From Allomuricauda sp. (lineage in GTDB: Bacteria; Bacteroidota; Bacteroidia; Flavobacteriales; Flavobacteriaceae), in contig NZ_JACESV010000001.1 in assembly GCF_013911645.1 (NCBI RefSeq), positions 1,116,001-1,180,000 of the forward strand: a DNA stretch of 64,000 nucleotides. Reading direction: 5' to 3'. Position numbers and translations under genes: made by a program. How positions within the stretch are numbered: the first letter of the stretch is position 1; each line of letters opens with the position of its first letter. Below the pieces are notes generated by a model. The model was not told the DNA's origin. It searched no databases and was given only the letters and a program-made list of their open reading frames with translations. This document shows positions 19,440-26,885 of the stretch, one piece after another.

Positions 19440-20567
19440 TTATATTTTTTCATAAAGTGATTGAAGACGCTCTGGCGTCATTATGGTTTTCCAATCCTTG
19501 CCCAGGGCGTTTTCCCAAAGGGGTTCCAAACTCATGGACACATTAATCATCACATCAAAATCGTTTTGGGTAAGGTCGGCACAAACTCCTTTTGGTAATT
19601 GAATATTGTGCTTATCCATCATTTTATTGAACAACACTACGCCCTCGGGATAAAATTCTTCCAAATGTTGAAACACCAAACAATTTCCTATTCCGTGTTT
19701 TACCCCCAAGACGTATGATAAACCATAGCTCATGGCATGTGCCACCCCAACCTGTGAATAAGCGATGCTCATTCCCCCGTGCCAAGATGCCATCATCAAC
19801 TTGTCCCTGGAATCTTCTGCTGGAATATCTCCAAGAAATACCTCTTGGCAAAGTTCCATGGCCTTCTCCCCATAACTCTGGCTAAAAGCATTCAGGTAGG
19901 TGCCCGTTAAGGATTCCACACAATGGATAAAGCAATCCATACCGGTATAGAACCATTGGTCTTTGGGAACAGTTTTTGAAAAATCGGGATCCAAAAGTAC
20001 TTGGTCAAAAGGTGTGAAATCCGAATTGATCCCCAATTTTTTTTCTGGTCCCAACAATACTGTGGTGCGCGACACTTCGGCCCCTGTTCCACTAATGGTG
20101 GGGATTCCAACATGGTACAATGCCGGCTTGTTCACCAAGTCCCATCCTTGGTAGTCCTTGGCGAGTCCTTTATTGTTCAATAATATGGATACGGCCTTGG
20201 CCAAATCCAATAGCGTTCCTCCCCCAATACCTATAATGCCCGATGGAAGCTCGCCGTATTTTTCCCTGATCTGGGCAACAAGCGCATCCACTTGTGCTGT
20301 TTTGGGCTCCTCTTCCGCGGAAATAAAAATGACCTCGTCATTGAACATTAAGGGAACCTTTGCCAAAAACTGTTCGTTTTCAAAAAAATCGTCGACCATA
20401 AAAATAAAGGGGGCCTCCGAGCTTTTTCGCATTGGCAGCAAAATATCGCCCAATTGGGAAAAACTTCCGGCTCCAAAAATAACTTTGGGTACCATGGGAA
20501 AGTTCCGGTAGGTGGTTTTATTTGCAGGGTTTATTTTATGCTTTTTCAAATTGCTTTCTATCTTCAT
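19440..20567 (-). CDS. kdnB: 3-deoxy-alpha-D-manno-octulosonate 8-oxidase (KdnB-like iron-containing alcohol dehydrogenase)
   Basis: Iron-containing alcohol dehydrogenase fold, 375 residues. It closely resembles my memory of Shewanella KdnB, which oxidises C8 of Kdo so that the aminotransferase KdnA can make 8-amino-Kdo (Kdo8N). Shared landmarks are GIGGGTLLDLAKAVS (nucleotide loop), GIPTISGTGAEVSRT, DQWFYTGMDCFIHCVES (metal Asp/His) and VGVAHAMSYGLSYVLG with VKHGIGN (metal histidines). The ATG overlaps the HAD gene's stop by one base, and kdsB lies two genes upstream, a context fitting Kdo modification. No kdnA is in the window. A generic alcohol dehydrogenase is the alternative. Confidence 0.82.
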   Translation of the reverse strand: MKIESNLKKHKINPANKTTYRNFPMVPKVIFGAGSFSQLGDILLPMRKSSEAPFIFMVDDFFENEQFLAKVPLMFNDEVIFISAEEEPKTAQVDALVAQIREKYGELPSGIIGIGGGTLLDLAKAVSILLNNKGLAKDYQGWDLVNKPALYHVGIPTISGTGAEVSRTTVLLGPEKKLGINSDFTPFDQVLLDPDFSKTVPKDQWFYTGMDCFIHCVESLTGTYLNAFSQSYGEKAMELCQEVFLGDIPAEDSRDKLMMASWHGGMSIAYSQVGVAHAMSYGLSYVLGVKHGIGNCLVFQHLEEFYPEGVVLFNKMMDKHNIQLPKGVCADLTQNDFDVMINVSMSLEPLWENALGKDWKTIMTPERLQSLYEKI

Positions 20568-21271
20568 TAGTTATTCAAATACTTCAAAATTTCCTTGAGG
20601 CCACTAAGTTTTAGATGGTTGTTCACCAGCTCGTCCTCGGAAACCATTTCGTGCGCCCATGTGGTATGAAATGGAACGTGAACAGCTTGGGCCCCAATAT
20701 TCAAGATGGGCAATATATCCGATTTTAAGGAATTGCCAATCATCAAAAACTCGCTCACATCTATATTTAAATGTTCGAGTAAATTTTTATAGTTGCTCTC
20801 TTTTTTATCGCTCAAAACTTCTACATGGTGAAAATATTTGGAAAGCCCGGACTTTTCCAACTTCCGCTCTTGGTCCAACAGGTCTCCCTTGGTCAGAACG
20901 ATCAACCTATATTTTCCAACCAATTTGGATAGGACTTCCTCCACCCCATCGAGCAATTCCACGGGATGGGATATCATTTTCTTGCCCAGGTTCAATATTT
21001 CTCCAATGGTTTCTTGCGAAACCTTATTATTGGAAAGGTCCAGCGCAGATTCTATCATGGAGAGCATAAATCCTTTTATACCATATCCATAAATATCCAA
21101 GTTGGCCATTTCTATTTTAAATAGCTCTTGGTCTATCTTGTTCTTGGTTTCGTACCCTTCCAAGAGTTCTGCAAACTTTTCCTCGGTATCCCTAAAATAG
21201 GTTTCGTTTACCCAAAGGGTATCGTCTGCATCAAAACCAATTGTTTTTATGTTGGAGAAATCTACTTCCAT
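20567..21271 (-). CDS. HAD-superfamily hydrolase (YjjG-like)
   Basis: A 234-residue haloacid dehalogenase-like phosphatase with an alpha-helical cap. Motif I is FDADDTLW with the nucleophile Asp near residue 15. Motif II is VLTKGD, and motif IV is [12 protein letters not shown]. The substrate is unknown. It overlaps kdsB by 10 bp upstream and kdnB by 1 bp downstream, so the three are tightly coupled. A Kdo 8-phosphate or sugar-phosphate phosphatase would suit the context, but this is not the short cap-less KdsC type, so I leave it unnamed. Confidence 0.85.
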   Translation of the reverse strand: MEVDFSNIKTIGFDADDTLWVNETYFRDTEEKFAELLEGYETKNKIDQELFKIEMANLDIYGYGIKGFMLSMIESALDLSNNKVSQETIGEILNLGKKMISHPVELLDGVEEVLSKLVGKYRLIVLTKGDLLDQERKLEKSGLSKYFHHVEVLSDKKESNYKNLLEHLNIDVSEFLMIGNSLKSDILPILNIGAQAVHVPFHTTWAHEMVSEDELVNNHLKLSGLKEILKYLNN

Positions 21272-21990
21272 ACTTTTCTAGCGCGATCTAAATCCTCGGG
21301 GGTATCAATTTCGATACCTGTTACATGGGTTTCCACCATTTTTATTTTCCTACCATACTCCAAAAACCGGATGGCCTCTATTTTTTCTTTGGCCTCCAAT
21401 GGCAACATGGGCAATTTTTTAAAATCCATCAGAGCCCGCTTTCTGAAAACATATACCCCTTTATGTTTGTAGTAGGGCGCCTCCACTTCTTTGTCCCTTG
21501 GATAAGGAATCGGGGAACGTGAAAAATAAAGGGCAAAATCTTGATGGTCCACGATAACCTTTACCGTGTTGGGGTTGGATATTTCATCCCAGTCGGTAAT
21601 CGGTGTCATTAATGATCCCAGGTCAATTTCTTTCGCTGTATCATTTTTGAATACTTTAATAATTTTTTCCAAGCTTTCGGCATCAATAAAAGGCTCATCG
21701 CCTTGAACATTGATCACAATATCCACATCCATATCCTCAACAGCCTCGGCAATCCTATCGCTTCCGCTTTCGTGTGTTGTTTTGCTCATGATCACATTAC
21801 CACCTATCTCTTTGATCACATCGGAGATTATTGGGCTATCGGTAACCACGTACACTTCGTTAAAAAGTCCTGTGTTAACGGCTGCTTCATAGGTTCGCAC
21901 AATCACGGGTTTCCCACCAAGGTCCTGCATCAGTTTAGCGGGAAACCTGGAGGCTTGATAGCGGGCGGGAATCATGGAAATTATATTCAC
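21262..21990 (-). CDS. kdsB: CMP-Kdo synthetase (3-deoxy-manno-octulosonate cytidylyltransferase)
   Basis: Activates Kdo (or Kdo8N) with CTP for transfer to lipid A. I place the start at GTG 21990, giving [20 protein letters not shown]; the longer frame up to 22089 reads back into the DUF4126 gene and has no conserved sequence. It has 242 residues, the normal size. Motifs are [28 protein letters not shown] and GVYVFRK. The kdnB neighbour suggests this copy may prefer the 8-amino sugar, as reported for Shewanella KdsB. It overlaps the HAD gene by 10 bp. Confidence 0.93.
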   Translation of the reverse strand: MNIISMIPARYQASRFPAKLMQDLGGKPVIVRTYEAAVNTGLFNEVYVVTDSPIISDVIKEIGGNVIMSKTTHESGSDRIAEAVEDMDVDIVINVQGDEPFIDAESLEKIIKVFKNDTAKEIDLGSLMTPITDWDEISNPNTVKVIVDHQDFALYFSRSPIPYPRDKEVEAPYYKHKGVYVFRKRALMDFKKLPMLPLEAKEKIEAIRFLEYGRKIKMVETHVTGIEIDTPEDLDRARKVWK

Positions 21991-22015
21991 TTTATATCTA
22001 TTGCTTAAATGAATG

Positions 22016-22585
22016 TTATTTTTTGGGTCTGATCTTTCTATAAATCCTGAATATGACCAATAATATAATGATGACCAGAATGGCTGCAATGGGCGGCACC
22101 AAGATGGATGCCGTACTAACGGCCACAGCTGCCCCGGTTTCCACCGTCGATACCAAAGGATTTGCCAATCCTCCTGTGGTTCCGGTGGATGTTAACCTAC
22201 CTGCTGCATTGGCCCCTTTTATGGCCGTTGCCGTTCCGCCCCCGGCGATAATGGCCAAGGACCAAGTGACCACGGGGTCCAAATTTGCTGCTGTGGACAC
22301 CACTACGGCGGTACCTGCAATTCCGGCCAAGGGAATGGCAATACTATCCAAAACATTGTCCACCCAAGGAATGAAATAGGCGAAAATCTCAACAATGGTA
22401 GCCACTCCCAAGGTAATGAGAGCTGTCAAACTTCCAATCCATTGCCAGTTATCATTAAGTTCCCAAACTCCCAAATATGCCGCAAAACTTAGGGCAAAAA
22501 GTGGCAAAAAAACACGAAAACCGACCGAGGCCGCCAATCCAATCCCGAGGAACAAACTTATTATGGTATCTGGTTCAATATTCAT
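22016..22585 (-). CDS. DUF4126 family integral membrane protein
   Basis: A 189-residue membrane protein matching the DUF4126 pattern: an N-terminal glycine-rich hydrophobic helix ([20 protein letters not shown]), several further hydrophobic segments, and the conserved stretch [18 protein letters not shown]. It ends with a strong C-terminal helix and a basic tail ([10 protein letters not shown]). Its function is unknown in any organism I know. It lies 25 bp after the helicase gene and 25 bp before the kdsB start, so it is part of the same transcription unit. Confidence 0.85.
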   Translation of the reverse strand: MNIEPDTIISLFLGIGLAASVGFRVFLPLFALSFAAYLGVWELNDNWQWIGSLTALITLGVATIVEIFAYFIPWVDNVLDSIAIPLAGIAGTAVVVSTAANLDPVVTWSLAIIAGGGTATAIKGANAAGRLTSTGTTGGLANPLVSTVETGAAVAVSTASILVPPIAAILVIIILLVIFRIYRKIRPKK

Positions 22586-22609
22586 GCTGATGTCTAAAAT
22601 AGGTTTTTC

Positions 22610-24043
22610 CTAGTCAAGAAAAAAATCATCCTTGAAACCTATCAAGTAGAGTTGTCGTTCTGCCCTTGTAACAGCAGTGTAAAGCCATCTCAAATAATCC
22701 TTGTCCACTCCATTGGGCAGATAGGGTTGCTCCACAAAAACGGTATCCCATTGCCCCCCTTGCGATTTGTGGCAAGTAATCGCATAGGAAAACTTGACTT
22801 GCAGTGCGTTAAAGAACCTGTTGTTCTTCACCCCTAAAAACTTTCGGTATTTGGATTTTTCGTGTGCGTAGTCCTTCATTACCTCTTGGTAGAGTTTGTT
22901 TCCATCTTCATAAGAGAGGGAAGGCGTCACCGCGGTAATCGTATCCAACAAAAGAACAGTTTCAAAAGGTTTCTGGTTGGGATAATCAACCATTTTCACC
23001 TTTACCTCCGCAAACTTAAACCCATACAATTCTTTGATGGCAAAGAGTTCCAGCACCTCTATAATGTCTCCATTGGCTATAAAACCGGCTTCGGAATTGG
23101 GTTTTAGCCAGAAGTAATTGTTCTTTACGACCATCATGTAATCCCCGACCGAAATTTCATTATCCAAAAAGAGAATGCGTTCACGAATATTCTGATTGTA
23201 CAGATTGGCCCTTTTGTTCGAGCGTACAATTATGGCCGTCTGTTCCTTTCCATTTTCACCATAGGATGAATCGATGGCTTCTTGTATTTCGTTGCCATCA
23301 ATTAAACGGACAATGTCCTTGTAATGGGCCAAATCAAATTTAAAGTCCTCAAAAAACTCGGATTGCAATTGCTCCCGAAGATTGGTCGCATTGTAAAGGA
23401 TGCCCGAATCATCCGATTGCCGCATTACCTCGTCCAGTTCCAAGCATTCCACTTCCTTATCATAATTTAAGGATAGGCGGTTTTCATCAAGCGCAGGACT
23501 CAACTCCAATTTTACGGGCGGTAATTGGGCGGTATCCCCGATCAATATCAATTTACAGTTATGCCCAGAGTGTACATAATACATAAGGTCATCCAAAAGC
23601 GAACCATTTTCGAACAGTTTGGAATCTGCGGGCGTATCCGGAATCATGGATGCTTCGTCCACTATAAAAACGGTGTTCCGGTGTTTGTTAGGGGCCAGAA
23701 CAAATTGGATTCCCCCACCCGATTGCTTCTTCGGAAAATATATCTTTTTGTGTATGGTAAAGGCTTTATTTCCGGAGTAAACGGACATAACTTTTGCCGC
23801 CCTGCCCGTAGGAGCCATCAAAACCGAACTCATTTTAACTTTCCAAAGACTGCTCACCAATGTGGCCACCAATGTCGTTTTTCCCGTTCCAGCGAATCCC
23901 TTCAACAGGAACACATTGTCCTTTTTGCCCTCTAAAACAAAGTTAGCCAGCTTATTAAGTGCAAGACCTTGTTTTTGGGTAGGTGCGTGCGGAAATTTTT
24001 CAGTTAAAACCTTTAAAAAAGTGGGTGCGTCAAAATCCTTCAT
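22610..24043 (-). CDS. RecD/PIF1-like ATP-dependent DNA helicase
   Basis: A 477-residue superfamily 1B helicase. Walker A is GFAGTGKT (49-56), motif II is FIVDEASM, and motif III is LIGDTAQLPP. The C-terminal UvrD_C_2 domain has CHKSQGGQWDTVFVE and YTAVTRAERQLYLIGF (motif VI arginine). It lacks the N-terminal HhH region of RecD2, so it is the short type common in Bacteroidota. Likely roles are replication-fork repair or recombination, inferred from the fold only. It is the first gene of the minus-strand run leading to kdsB and kdnB. Confidence 0.88.
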   Translation of the reverse strand: MKDFDAPTFLKVLTEKFPHAPTQKQGLALNKLANFVLEGKKDNVFLLKGFAGTGKTTLVATLVSSLWKVKMSSVLMAPTGRAAKVMSVYSGNKAFTIHKKIYFPKKQSGGGIQFVLAPNKHRNTVFIVDEASMIPDTPADSKLFENGSLLDDLMYYVHSGHNCKLILIGDTAQLPPVKLELSPALDENRLSLNYDKEVECLELDEVMRQSDDSGILYNATNLREQLQSEFFEDFKFDLAHYKDIVRLIDGNEIQEAIDSSYGENGKEQTAIIVRSNKRANLYNQNIRERILFLDNEISVGDYMMVVKNNYFWLKPNSEAGFIANGDIIEVLELFAIKELYGFKFAEVKVKMVDYPNQKPFETVLLLDTITAVTPSLSYEDGNKLYQEVMKDYAHEKSKYRKFLGVKNNRFFNALQVKFSYAITCHKSQGGQWDTVFVEQPYLPNGVDKDYLRWLYTAVTRAERQLYLIGFKDDFFLD

Positions 24044-24102
24044 GAGTGCTAAATATAGTGGTCTTTTTTAAAGCAAAAAGTTTCCCAATAAAAAAAATAT
24101 TG

Positions 24103-24134
24103 TAGATTTGTCTGTAACCACTAAATTAACTTTG
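24103..24134 (+). promoter_or_regulatory. Two candidate -7 boxes before the 24151 gene
   Basis: TAGATTTG at 24103-24110 and TAACTTTG at 24127-24134 are both full matches to TAnnTTTG. The second has a TTG 16 nt upstream (24108-24110), and its start would fall just before the ATG at 24151. Either could be used. Confidence 0.45.
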
Positions 24135-24150
24135 AAAGACAGTATCAGAT

Positions 24151-24888
24151 ATGTTAAACTTAATTCTTATTGTTGTATTAATATGCCTTGTGACCATAGG
24201 GCTTGTTTTCGTTATTGATAGATTTTTACCTCAAAAAGTAAAGCCCGTTTTAATAATTCTATTTGGAATCCTGAGCATTTACCTTGGCTATAAAATATAT
24301 CATTCCATAAACGCTCCTATTGAGTTTAACAAGGTGAGAAATGAAAGATTCACCAAAGTAATCAACAAGTTAAAGGACATTAGAGACTCGCAAGAAGCTT
24401 ATAAAACTGTAAACGGAAAGTATGCCAATGATTTTGAAAGCTTGATCAAGTTCATAGACACCGGCAACTATACCATTACCACACAGCGCGACTCCTCTTT
24501 TATGAGGTACGACAGGGTATATCAAATTGAAATGCAACAGGACACCATTATCATTGACACTTTGGGTACTGTTAAGGTAAAAGATTCCCTTTTTGGGGCA
24601 GATGACCGTTACAAAACAATGATGAACGTTCCCTACGCCCAGAACGATGAAAAGTTTGAAATGAAGGCCGACATTATCGACAAAAGTGGTTATAAAGCCC
24701 CAGTATTCGAAGCCAAGGTCAAGAAAAATGTTGTGCTTTACGATCAGCCAGAAGACTTGGTGGAAAAGGAAAACTCTTACCAGAGTGTTGAAGAAGTTAA
24801 TGGTTCGGAAATAAAGGTTGGTTCCTTGACCGATGTTAGTACCAATGGAAACTGGCCACCTATATACGATAGGAAAAAGATAAATTAG
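24151..24888 (+). CDS. Conserved hypothetical membrane-anchored protein
   Basis: A 245-residue protein with two N-terminal membrane helices (about 1-27 and 31-50) and a large soluble domain, probably periplasmic. The soluble part starts with a charged helix (RFTKVINKLKDIRDSQEAYK) that resembles the beginning of type II secretion pseudopilin-like or DUF families in Bacteroidota. A beta-rich region with repeated D-T-I/V motifs follows. No catalytic motif is visible. It begins a plus-strand unit with the DUF3822 gene and rsmD. Function unknown. Confidence 0.8.
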   Translation: MLNLILIVVLICLVTIGLVFVIDRFLPQKVKPVLIILFGILSIYLGYKIYHSINAPIEFNKVRNERFTKVINKLKDIRDSQEAYKTVNGKYANDFESLIKFIDTGNYTITTQRDSSFMRYDRVYQIEMQQDTIIIDTLGTVKVKDSLFGADDRYKTMMNVPYAQNDEKFEMKADIIDKSGYKAPVFEAKVKKNVVLYDQPEDLVEKENSYQSVEEVNGSEIKVGSLTDVSTNGNWPPIYDRKKIN

Positions 24889-24944
24889 CTATAGTACCGA
24901 ACGATACAAATAGCGCCCATAGAAAACTGTCCATTCAAGCTGGC

Positions 24945-25703
24945 TTGAATGGACTTTCTTTTTGTGCACTGGATACCATTACCAATAAAATCTTAGCCTT
25001 TGAAAGGGTGAATTTCCAAACACAGCTCACCCCCTACCTGATGCTAAAGGAGTTAAAAGAAAAGCTCAGTAAGCAGGGAGAAATAGGGAGGAACTTTTCC
25101 GAGGTTATGGTTATCCACAAAAACAATATGTTCGGTTTGGTGCCAAAGCCGCTTTTTAACAAAGAAGAGCTGCCCAACTACCTAAAATTCAACGCCAAGA
25201 TCATGGCAAACGACCTTATTGCATACGATGAGGTTCCCAACCAAGAAATTATGAACGTTTACATTCCCTACACCAATGTAAACAACTATATTTTTGAGCT
25301 TTTTGGGGAGTTTGAATTTAAGCATAGCGGTACCGTTCTCATCAACACTTTGTTGAACCAAAACAGAACTACTTCGGAACCGGTTTGCTATGTGCAGGTA
25401 TCCGAACGCGAGATGGAAATGATGGTGATGTCCGATAAAAAATTGCTCTTCTACAACCAGTTCGAGTACAAGAACAAAGAAGATTTCCTTTACTATCTGT
25501 TGTTCAGCTTGGAGCAATTACAAATGGATTTGGAAAAAATTCAACTTAAACTCTTCGGAGCTATAGAAGAAGGCGACCCTATCTACGACCTCTGCTACCA
25601 ATACATTAAAAACGTTTCCGTTTTTGCGCCCAGCAATCCTTCCTTCCCTATGGACCAATTGGAAAACGAAAGCATAGACTTTTCCATTTTAAGCTCCCTT
25701 TAA
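24945..25703 (+). CDS. DUF3822 family protein
   Basis: A 252-residue protein of the DUF3822 family, a Bacteroidota group with an actin-like ATPase look (NGLSFCALDTITNKILAF resembles a first beta hairpin) that is usually encoded just before rsmD, as here. The listed start is the TTG at 24945. However, the frame is open back to 24873, and the stretch RKLSIQAGLNGLSF looks like true family sequence, so translation may begin at a rare codon such as ATA 24891 or CTG 24927. Its stop overlaps the rsmD ATG by one base. Molecular role unknown. Confidence 0.82.
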   Translation: MNGLSFCALDTITNKILAFERVNFQTQLTPYLMLKELKEKLSKQGEIGRNFSEVMVIHKNNMFGLVPKPLFNKEELPNYLKFNAKIMANDLIAYDEVPNQEIMNVYIPYTNVNNYIFELFGEFEFKHSGTVLINTLLNQNRTTSEPVCYVQVSEREMEMMVMSDKKLLFYNQFEYKNKEDFLYYLLFSLEQLQMDLEKIQLKLFGAIEEGDPIYDLCYQYIKNVSVFAPSNPSFPMDQLENESIDFSILSSL

Positions 25704-26242
25704 TGCGTATTATTTCAGGAAAATACAAGGGCAAAAGATTGACTGCCCCCAAAAAGTTACCTGTTCGTCCCACAACGGACATGGCCAAGGAAGCCTTGTT
25801 CAACATCTTGAACAATCGCTTTTATTTTGACGAGCTCAAAGTGCTGGACCTATTTTCAGGAACAGGGAATATTAGTTTTGAGTTTGCTTCGAGGGGCACG
25901 GAAAAGATTACAGCGGTAGATGATCACCAAGCTTGTGTACGTTACATCTCCAAAACGGCACAGGAACTGGATTTTACCATCAACACGGTGAAATCCGACG
26001 TGTTCAAGTTTTTGCAAAAAACACCGGAAAAGTTCGACCTCATTTTTGCAGACCCACCTTATGATTTTGATACCAAACAATTTTTGAACATTGCCAATCT
26101 GGTTTTTGAACAAGGGTTATTGCTGGATGATGGACTTTTAATCATTGAACATTCCGACCAAACCAATCTATCCGAACATCCCAAATTTTCGGAGCAGCGA
26201 AAATATGGGGGCAGTATCTTCAGCTTTTTTGAAGTAGCATAA
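25703..26242 (+). CDS. rsmD: 16S rRNA (guanine(966)-N2)-methyltransferase
   Basis: SAM-dependent methyltransferase that modifies G966 of 16S rRNA. It has 179 residues, typical length. The SAM motif is DLFSGTGN (about 49-56) and the catalytic motif is DPPY at 117-120, within LIFADPPYDF. The N-terminal MRIISGKYKGKRLTAP is the family signature. It is translationally coupled to the DUF3822 gene (TAATG overlap). Confidence 0.95.
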   Translation: MRIISGKYKGKRLTAPKKLPVRPTTDMAKEALFNILNNRFYFDELKVLDLFSGTGNISFEFASRGTEKITAVDDHQACVRYISKTAQELDFTINTVKSDVFKFLQKTPEKFDLIFADPPYDFDTKQFLNIANLVFEQGLLLDDGLLIIEHSDQTNLSEHPKFSEQRKYGGSIFSFFEVA

Positions 26243-26294
26243 AACACTGTATAATTGAAGTATATAGGTTTAGAAAGGCAACGAAATTGCAAAC

Positions 26295-26369
26295 GGTTAC
26301 TGAGTTATTTGATTACTACCTATTTAGAAATTCCTCTTCAATGCCCCAGTAGTCAGTAACTCAATAACC
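26295..26369. repeat. Long imperfect hairpin between rsmD and rnpB
   Basis: GGTTACTGAGTTA... at 26295-26318 pairs with ...AGTAGTCAGTAACTCAATAACC at 26348-26369. About 20 bp form with one mismatch and one bulge, closing a loop of about 30 nt. There is no T-run after it, so it is a poor terminator. It may be a small structured RNA or a mobile palindromic repeat. Confidence 0.5.
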
Positions 26370-26403
26370 CTGAGCACTAAAATGTTTATAGAAACTGAAG
26401 TCT

Positions 26404-26445
26404 TGCACTAAAGTGCATACCTGCTGGTAAAGGCAGGGTTTTTAC
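26404..26445 (+). terminator. Hairpins with T-run, possible rsmD terminator
   Basis: TGCAC-TAAA-GTGCA (26404-26417) is followed by CCTGC-N8-GCAGG (26420-26437) and then GTTTTTA. The second hairpin with T-run could end plus-strand transcription from rsmD before it runs into rnpB. The stem is short. Confidence 0.35.
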
Positions 26446-26461
26446 CTTTAACTAGATATTA

Positions 26462-26778
26462 AAAGCAGGCCATAAGCCGGATTCTGTGCATCCCCAATTA
26501 ATTTGGGGAACTCCTTATCATTTATCTAGACAAATGGTTGCCCAAGTGTTCCAACCGCCTACCCTCCAACTCGGGCGTGCAGCCCTCAAACATTGGTTTA
26601 CATGACGTTTCACCGCATAGAGTTTGCCGATTTCACTACAGCCGAACTGTACTTGCTTTCTGTTGCACTGGTCCTCGCCTCACGGCGGACGGGCGTTACC
26701 CGCTATGTCGCACTATGGTGTCCGGACTTTCCTCTTCAAGTAAGGTTGCCCATACTTGCAGCGATAAGGTGGCCTGCT
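26462..26778 (-). ncRNA. rnpB: RNase P RNA (class A)
   Basis: Catalytic RNA of ribonuclease P, which trims tRNA 5' leaders. Read on the minus strand, it holds the universal P4 segment GAGGAAAGTCCGGACACC (near 26720-26737) and the conserved 3' end ACAGAATCCGGCTTATGGCC. Helix P1 is visible as AGCAGGCCA (26770-26778) pairing with TGGCCTGCT (26464-26472), which fixes both ends and a length near 317 nt. A full TACCTTTG -7 box sits just upstream. A long open frame on the plus strand crosses this gene but is not coding there. Confidence 0.95.
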
Positions 26779-26782
26779 ACTA

Positions 26783-26790
26783 CAAAGGTA
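26783..26790 (-). promoter_or_regulatory. -7 box for rnpB
   Basis: TACCTTTG on the minus strand, a full TAnnTTTG match, ends 5 bp before the 5' end of helix P1. This agrees with the expected start of the mature or near-mature RNA. The TTG element at -33 is not clear. Confidence 0.6.
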
Positions 26791-26855
26791 ATCCAATTGT
26801 TAATAAAAAACGGGGGAACTGTGCGTTTCAAGTCAACTTTGCCCAATGCTATTTT

Positions 26856-26863
26856 TATATTTG
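26856..26863 (+). promoter_or_regulatory. -7 box for dnaX
   Basis: TATATTTG, a full TAnnTTTG match, 22 bp before the dnaX TTG start. The nearest TTG (26839-26841) is only 14 nt upstream. It is divergent from the rnpB promoter. Confidence 0.45.
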
Positions 26864-26885
26864 TAGTAATTCTATTTTCCCAGCA

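Noticed and set aside
21991..22089. Extended N-terminus of kdsB overlapping the DUF4126 gene
   Set aside because: The conserved KdsB start is at GTG 21990; the extension overlaps the neighbour's end and shows no conserved motif.
26538..26885. N-terminal extension of the dnaX reading frame with Cys/Arg-rich sequence
   Set aside because: This stretch is the antisense of RNase P RNA. DnaX homology starts only at EPFIVSARKYRPQ, so TTG 26886 is the start.
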